DNA of 45,884 bases from a virus, in the IMG/VR virus record IMGVR_UViG_3300042691_056007, positions 1 to 45,884 of that record; one strand, given 5' to 3'. The notes below the pieces were generated by a model. That model was not told the DNA's origin, made no database searches, and was given only the letters and a program-made list of their open reading frames with translations. The position numbers and the translations under genes were made by a program. Of the stretch, positions 41,390-45,884 are shown piece after piece (the stretch's first letter is position 1; every line of letters begins with the position of its first letter).

Positions 41390-41987
41390 TTAATTGACTC
41401 TTTATATAGGAAAGTATTATTTTCTCTTTTGTTGAATTCAAGTTTTCTGTCCACCATTGATATGTGTATGTAGTTTCCAGAAATTTTATCCTTTCTCTAC
41501 CAGACTTGATCTCTTCTTTAATGGTGTTCAATTCTTCATCAGATAATTGAACAGACAAATTCAATTTATGACATATTTTGTAGATGGAAAATATTTTACC
41601 AGCTTTGTAAGCTTCTGTCGCTTCTGAATACAGATGATTTAAGGTTTCCGTGCCGTTTTTATCAGGATGTATCAATTTAACAATTTGTCGATATAAATTT
41701 TTAATCTTACTATCAACTACATCAGTGTCAACAACCACATCTTCATTATTTTCTTCATCACAGTGTAATTCTTTAGAGATAGTTTTCTCACTATTCAACA
41801 AATTAGAGGTAACCTGATCTTCATAAACAGTTTTGAGATGTGGATGATCATTCAGAAAATGTGTGACCGAATCCATAAAATGAGAATCGATATTACGAAT
41901 CAACTCCGATTTGAATCTTATTTCAGATTCAATGAAATCCAATTCTTTAATTAATTTATCAAATTCTAAATATTTTAATTTTTCCAC
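41379..41987 (-). CDS. J-domain (DnaJ-like) protein
   Basis: A 202-residue protein with a GTG start. Residues 92-130 carry a J-domain core: IKNLYRQIVKLIHPDKNGT with the HPD motif at 107-109 and the following helix (LNHLYSEATEAYKAGK). J-domains stimulate Hsp70 (DnaK) ATPase, so the protein may recruit host DnaK to a phage target. The N-terminal 75 residues are charged helices, and an acidic linker (EENNEDVVVDTDVVD) precedes the J-domain. No Gly/Phe or zinc-finger region is present, so it is not a full DnaJ. A TATATAT stretch lies directly upstream. Confidence 0.8.
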   Translation of the reverse strand: MEKLKYLEFDKLIKELDFIESEIRFKSELIRNIDSHFMDSVTHFLNDHPHLKTVYEDQVTSNLLNSEKTISKELHCDEENNEDVVVDTDVVDSKIKNLYRQIVKLIHPDKNGTETLNHLYSEATEAYKAGKIFSIYKICHKLNLSVQLSDEELNTIKEEIKSGRERIKFLETTYTYQWWTENLNSTKEKIILSYIKSQLIKE

Positions 41988-42027
41988 AATAATATATATC
42001 TAAGAAAGCTTTTTCAAATCACAAAAA

Positions 42028-42037
42028 TAATATATAA
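42028..42037 (+). promoter_or_regulatory. Candidate promoter element TAATATATAA
   Basis: A perfect core, 4 bases before the ATG at 42042. Confidence 0.5.
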
Positions 42038-42041
42038 TTTT

Positions 42042-42671
42042 ATGAAAAATAAAAAATATACACTCGAAAAACTTTTTCAAATTAGACAAAACTTGATTCT
42101 CGAAGGAAAAAGTATAAAAGAAATCAACAAGATGATTGAAGAAGCAGAATCCGAATACATAGATTCACTTTTTGAAGACGTAAGTGCAACTGGAGGACCC
42201 GCCGGCGCAGCTGGCGCAGCTTCAATAGGTATTAGTGGCATGGGTGTTGCATATGGAAATGCAACAACTGCTGGAATGGGACCAGTCACACCATCACAAC
42301 CATCAAGTTATGCTGGTGTCACGACAGAACCAGGTTATAGTGCAGGAGGTGGTAAATCCGGTTCCGGCGACGTTTCAATACCTTATAACGCAACTATTTC
42401 TTCGAAGGATTCTCCTAAGAAAATTATTTCTCAAAAAGGTGATTCACTGAATAAAGGAAAAAAAGATAGAAGAAAAGGTAAAATTTTAGCAGGATTGAAA
42501 CAAGCTCTAAAATCAAGAAAAGATTTTACTGCCGGACAAGGTGGTGTTCCAAAATACTCAGCATCATCACAACCAAGAGAGCCAAAAGTTATGAACTTTG
42601 ATGATTTTGCAAAAAATCAAATAAATAAAGTAACACACGTTAAAGAAAATAATAAAATAATAAAAAAATAA
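42042..42671 (+). CDS. Gly/Ala/Ser-rich protein, probable virion-associated
   Basis: A 209-residue protein. A charged helical N-terminus (1-46) is followed by a Gly/Ala-rich stretch (48-110, ATGGPAGAAGAASIGISGMG) and a basic C-terminal half (KGKKDRRKGKILAGLKQALK). It ends near VMNFDDFAKNQINK, which again has a Phe-rich cargo-like pattern. Composition and base usage (more G+C in the Gly/Ala stretch) differ from its neighbours. Such proteins are often structural or internal head proteins, but this is inference. Confidence 0.65.
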   Translation: MKNKKYTLEKLFQIRQNLILEGKSIKEINKMIEEAESEYIDSLFEDVSATGGPAGAAGAASIGISGMGVAYGNATTAGMGPVTPSQPSSYAGVTTEPGYSAGGGKSGSGDVSIPYNATISSKDSPKKIISQKGDSLNKGKKDRRKGKILAGLKQALKSRKDFTAGQGGVPKYSASSQPREPKVMNFDDFAKNQINKVTHVKENNKIIKK

Positions 42672-42717
42672 AAAAACTTTTACAAACTTTTCATTAGAAA
42701 TTAAAATTTAATTTTTA

Positions 42718-43242
42718 ATGAAAACAGAAAAAGTTATTCTTGTAGGACCATCCGGTAGTGGAAAAGATTATTTATTAAGGGGTCTTCTTAGAAGAGATTT
42801 GAACTATGCTCCAAAATTTACAACTAGACCAAAAAGAAAGTTTGAAACAGAAGGTTTGGAATATGAATTCATAACAAACGATCAGTTTCAAATCTTAAAA
42901 TCTGAATCTAAAATCAAAACACATCAAGAATTCATCATCGGTAATCAAATTTGGAACTATGGCGTAACAACAGATAACTTTGAAAAAAATCAGTTGTTTA
43001 TTTTGACTCCACACGAGATTAATCAATTATCAGAATTAGATCTTAAAAAATGTTTTGTTGTTTATCTTGATATCGACAAAGAAACTAGAAGAAAAAGATT
43101 AGTTAAAAGAGAAGATCAAAACGATTCTATTGATAGGAGATTAAAATCCGATGAAGTAGATTTTATGAATTATAACTATTACGATTTGAAAATAACCGAT
43201 CCAGATTTTGATTCCGATTCAATTTATGATTTAATGTTGTAA
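42718..43242 (+). CDS. Guanylate-kinase-like nucleotide kinase
   Basis: A 174-residue P-loop kinase. Walker A is GPSGSGKD (10-17). The GMP-binding-like motif FTTRPKRKFE (34-43) is followed by an EYEFITNDQF segment, and a basic lid RRKRLVKRED lies at about 124-133. The length and order match guanylate kinases, which are near 190-210 residues but trimmed in phages. It may supply dGDP for phage DNA or, like T4 gp1, phosphorylate a modified dNMP; the substrate cannot be read. It lies between the Gly-rich gene and the gp6-like gene on the same strand. Confidence 0.8.
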   Translation: MKTEKVILVGPSGSGKDYLLRGLLRRDLNYAPKFTTRPKRKFETEGLEYEFITNDQFQILKSESKIKTHQEFIIGNQIWNYGVTTDNFEKNQLFILTPHEINQLSELDLKKCFVVYLDIDKETRRKRLVKREDQNDSIDRRLKSDEVDFMNYNYYDLKITDPDFDSDSIYDLML

Positions 43243-43259
43243 TTTAGAAGAAAGTTTTT

Positions 43260-43270
43260 TTAATATATAA
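43260..43270 (+). promoter_or_regulatory. Candidate promoter element TTAATATATAA
   Basis: A perfect copy, 23 bases before the gp6-like ATG at 43294. Confidence 0.55.
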
Positions 43271-43293
43271 TCAATAAAATTTATATTAAGAAA

Positions 43294-45009
43294 ATGAATT
43301 TAACAGAAATAAGCTTTGAAAAAATCAAAAGAGAAATTGAAATATTCTTAAAACAAGAACATTCAAAAGCAAACATTCTCTACAGTCCAAGTTCTCCATA
43401 TGGACAGATTCTTTCTGTTCTAGAAAATTTATTTCAGTTATCACTTTTATATCTTAAAAACTCAATTAAGCAATATGACCTTTCAGTTTTAGCCTCTGTT
43501 AACGAAAGAGTTATAAAGAACGCAGCAATTTTTGCTGGTCACATACCAGGAAGAAATATAAGCGCAACAGGAACAATTAAATTTACACTCAAAACTAGCG
43601 CTGATTTAGAACGAGATATACCTGGTGGTAGAATCACTCTAACAAATAGAGGTGCACTTAAAAATAAAACAAACGGTCTTGAATATTGCTTGAATTTGGG
43701 ATCAGAGAGAGTTACCTATAAGGTAACCTCAAACTCACAATTCTTCTGTACAATCATACAAGGTTCTTGGGGTAGAAAAATCTTCACAGGCACTGGTAAT
43801 GATAATCAAACATACCAAGTCACGACAAGAGGTCAAAAAGAAATCGAAAACTTCAACTACGAAATATTAGTCAATGGTGAATATTGGACTACAAAAAAAC
43901 ACATTTATGACTTATTACCTGAAGAAAAAGCTTGTGTTGTTAGAACTAGCTTTGATAAAGGAATAGATGTCATTTTCGGAAATGGCGGATTCGGTGCAAT
44001 TCCAACTCTAGGATCAATAATAGAAGTTAATTACCTAATAAGTGATGGATCATCTGGCTCAATTTTTAGAAGAACGTTAAATGATTGGACTTTTATCGAC
44101 CAAGCAACTGACGGATTCGGGAACACTATAGATCTATCGAGACTTTTCGACATATCTATATACACAGATATAAACTTCGGAGCAGACAAAGAAATAACAG
44201 GATTTACTAAAAGTATCCTACCAATATCAAGCAATAATTTTGTAATTGGATTACCAGAACAATTTGCCTACCAAATAAAAAAACTTGGTGTTTTTTCACA
44301 CGTTAATGCTTATGAAAGAAATGGTACAATATTCATAGTAGCAACACCAAACATAAAATTATTCAAAAGTCAAAATTCAAACTATTTCAATATAAACATA
44401 AGAGCCTTTGAACTTGATGAGTATGAAAAAAGTAAAATAGATTCATATTTAAGAGCCGGTGGTAATTTAATGTTGACTAGAAATTATGTCATCAGTTCAC
44501 CTAAACTATCTTATTATGTGATTAATGTATTTATAATAACTTATTCAGACGCACAAGACGATAGTGTAAACGCACAGATTTATGAAAAAATATCAGAATA
44601 CTTTTTAAACTTCACTAGATTAAATAGAGTTCCCAAAAGTGATTTGATATCAGAGATTTCAAGTATATCAGATATTCACTCTGTTGACATCTCATTCATG
44701 TCTAAGAAAAACGAAGACTATCACAGACAAAACATCATTTTAGATGAAAACCGAAAAAATCAATTCGCCTCTAAAGACGAACTCAAACTAGTAAGACCAA
44801 ATCCAAACTATAATCAAAATGCGGCTCTTGGTTTAGACCCTGTGTTAGGTGACATCCTTTTTGAGCCAGAAGAAATACCAGTAATCAGAGGTGGTTGGTA
44901 TGATAGAAACACAGTTTACTTCTCAGATGACATAGAAGAAAAAGGTCTTAAATCAGTGAATATAATCAAAAAAGGGACTGTCGACTCAAGTAAGAGACAA
45001 AAAATATAA
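43294..45009 (+). CDS. 6: gp6-like baseplate wedge protein (baseplate J family)
   Basis: A 571-residue structural protein resembling T4 gp6/baseplate J. It has a helical N-terminus with LYSPSSPYGQILSVLENLFQ (about 29-48), then NERVIKNAAIFAGHIPGRNI and SATGTIKFTL, the typical start of the J-type domain. GIDVIFGNGGFGAIPTLGSIIEVNYLIS follows, a characteristic baseplate J motif. gp6 dimers form the outer ring of the baseplate wedge. T4 gp6 is about 660 residues. It is followed by a short gene 7 bases later, suggesting co-expression. It lies on the + strand, far from the minus-strand hub genes, so baseplate genes are split. Confidence 0.82.
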   Translation: MNLTEISFEKIKREIEIFLKQEHSKANILYSPSSPYGQILSVLENLFQLSLLYLKNSIKQYDLSVLASVNERVIKNAAIFAGHIPGRNISATGTIKFTLKTSADLERDIPGGRITLTNRGALKNKTNGLEYCLNLGSERVTYKVTSNSQFFCTIIQGSWGRKIFTGTGNDNQTYQVTTRGQKEIENFNYEILVNGEYWTTKKHIYDLLPEEKACVVRTSFDKGIDVIFGNGGFGAIPTLGSIIEVNYLISDGSSGSIFRRTLNDWTFIDQATDGFGNTIDLSRLFDISIYTDINFGADKEITGFTKSILPISSNNFVIGLPEQFAYQIKKLGVFSHVNAYERNGTIFIVATPNIKLFKSQNSNYFNINIRAFELDEYEKSKIDSYLRAGGNLMLTRNYVISSPKLSYYVINVFIITYSDAQDDSVNAQIYEKISEYFLNFTRLNRVPKSDLISEISSISDIHSVDISFMSKKNEDYHRQNIILDENRKNQFASKDELKLVRPNPNYNQNAALGLDPVLGDILFEPEEIPVIRGGWYDRNTVYFSDDIEEKGLKSVNIIKKGTVDSSKRQKI

Positions 45010-45016
45010 TCAAAAT

Positions 45017-45271
45017 ATGTACTACGAAGAAAAAGATTTACCAGAAATTCATTTCATGAAACATAGACACGACGATGACAAAGAATTTGTTGATTACGAA
45101 AAAGAGATACTAAATAGAACCTTATCGCCTTACTTATTCAGTAATAATATGATGAATGGTTTTTTATCAAGACTACAAAGACCAGTTTCAATGCTTTTTG
45201 ACAATGTTAATATAATAAAAAACTTCAAAAATTACATGGTAGATAAATATTATTACAAACATAAGAAATAA
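45017..45271 (+). CDS. Small hypothetical protein downstream of gp6
   Basis: An 84-residue charged protein (MYYEEKDLPEIHFMKHRHDD...NILNRTLSPYLFSNNMM-like course), with His/Asp-rich start and a basic Tyr/Lys end (DKYYYKHKK). No family is recognised. It lies 7 bases after the gp6-like stop, so it may be a small wedge or assembly protein; this is inferred only from position. Confidence 0.65.
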   Translation: MYYEEKDLPEIHFMKHRHDDDKEFVDYEKEILNRTLSPYLFSNNMMNGFLSRLQRPVSMLFDNVNIIKNFKNYMVDKYYYKHKK

Positions 45272-45304
45272 TTTAAAAAAAATAAAAAAACCAAAAGAAT
45301 TATA

Positions 45305-45314
45305 TAATATATAA
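45305..45314 (+). promoter_or_regulatory. Candidate promoter element TAATATATAA
   Basis: A perfect core, 24 bases before the ATG at 45339. Confidence 0.5.
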
Positions 45315-45338
45315 CCATACAAAAGAATTTTTAAAATA

Positions 45339-45884
45339 ATGAAGAAAAAAATAAACGAAGCTCAAGAAAGTAAATTGCCAAAATTCAGAAAGTTTTCAGA
45401 GATATCTGGTGATAAAAAATTAAAAGATAACTTCAGTAATCCAATCGAATCAGATGATGATGATGATAGACCGGCTTTTCCCAATTTACCAATTAACAAA
45501 GGTAAAACACCGAAAAGAATGAAGACAGATTATATGATGCCAAGTGGTCAAAATCCAGATACAGAAGATGATTCAAAATCAAGAGACGAAGTGAAAAAAT
45601 CTTTAGAATCTGGCGATGATGTCAAATTCTATGGTAAAATAGCTAAACTTCCAAAAGGCACAAAAGCTTCAAAAGGATATAGTTTTCTTGAAAACGTGAA
45701 AGTATCCAAATCATCAATCTGGTACATCATGGTAGAGAAGCAAGAAAATGAGCTCCAAATGGTTAAATACAACCACAAAAAAGGAGTTGATCTGTCTAAG
45801 TTTGTCTCAGAACTCAAAGAATATTACAAATCCAAATTCACAGGCAATATAAAACTACAACAACTAATCGAAGCTATACATATC
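45339..45884 (+). CDS. Hypothetical protein with cargo-like leader, cut by window end
   Basis: An open frame from the ATG at 45339 that stays open for 182 codons to the end of the window. It begins MKKKINEAQESKLPKFRKF and continues SEIS, so it has the F-S-E leader pattern slightly displaced. A disordered acidic stretch with five consecutive Asp (about 39-43) is followed by a Pro/Lys-rich part. From about residue 95 a compact alpha/beta region begins (DDVKFYGKIAKLPKGTKASK; SIWYIMVEKQENELQMVKYN). The function is unknown. The promoter-like element upstream supports the start. Confidence 0.75.
   Translation, partial: MKKKINEAQESKLPKFRKFSEISGDKKLKDNFSNPIESDDDDDRPAFPNLPINKGKTPKRMKTDYMMPSGQNPDTEDDSKSRDEVKKSLESGDDVKFYGKIAKLPKGTKASKGYSFLENVKVSKSSIWYIMVEKQENELQMVKYNHKKGVDLSKFVSELKEYYKSKFTGNIKLQQLIEAIHI

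Noticed and set aside
43711-43727. Inverted repeat GTTACC-TATAA-GGTAAC
   Set aside because: It lies inside the gp6-like coding region with no T run and encodes a normal part of the protein; probably chance.
1-45884. tRNA genes, integrase, transposase or attachment sites
   Set aside because: Gaps are short and AT-rich and none shows a tRNA-like TψC/anticodon pattern; no recombinase signatures were seen.

Overview
This window is best read as part of the genome of a large, T4-related contractile-tailed phage (a myovirus). The base for this is the combination of T4-type replication genes and T4-type baseplate genes. The replication genes are a gp39/gp60-like and a gp52-like type II topoisomerase, an RNase H/FEN exonuclease, a gp61/DnaG-like primase and a UvsW helicase. 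The baseplate genes resemble gp5, gp27, gp53, gp48/54 and gp6. The DNA is strongly AT-rich, genes are tightly packed (several ATGA stop/start overlaps) and classical Shine-Dalgarno sequences are scarce. A Bacteroidota host would fit this, but that is inference. I saw no tRNA, IS element, integrase or CRISPR array, and no gene-free stretch over 300 bases.

Layout. 1-6.3 kb: DNA-metabolism block (FEN exonuclease, small unknown genes, both topoisomerase subunits). 6.3-12.5 kb: a phage rhomboid protease, a long coiled-coil protein, a run of unknown + strand genes ending in a clear terminator, a small membrane protein and an HNH endonuclease. 12.5-19.4 kb: primase, HAD-like phosphatase, acidic repeat protein, ClpP protease, ParB-like protein, UvsW. 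19.4-28.5 kb: minus-strand tail-tip/baseplate block carrying three predicted cell-wall-active domains: YkuD-like on the gp5-like spike, GH19-like and cysteine-peptidase-like on the gp27-like hub. 28.5-41.4 kb: accessory region with a DHH/DHHA1 phosphoesterase, an amidoligase-like enzyme with a beta-helix tail, a membrane coiled-coil protein, an AAA+ ATPase and many unknowns. 41.4-45.9 kb: J-domain protein, glycine-rich protein, guanylate-kinase-like enzyme, gp6-like wedge protein, and a gene running off the window end.

Two patterns cut across the map. First, an AT element close to TTAATATATAA lies 4-31 bases upstream of many starts on both strands and is probably the phage's recurrent (late-type) promoter. 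Second, eight or more otherwise unrelated proteins begin with a short basic/aromatic peptide ending in [F/Y]-x-E. It resembles the capsid-targeting peptide of T4 internal proteins (MKTYQEFIAEA in T4). This suggests a set of enzymes, including the DHH phosphoesterase, amidoligase, HAD phosphatase and ParB-like protein, that may be packed in the head and delivered with the DNA. That is the strongest candidate for an undescribed system here. Several starts were moved inward from the longest reading frame, because the longest frame used a TTG or overlapped its neighbour.
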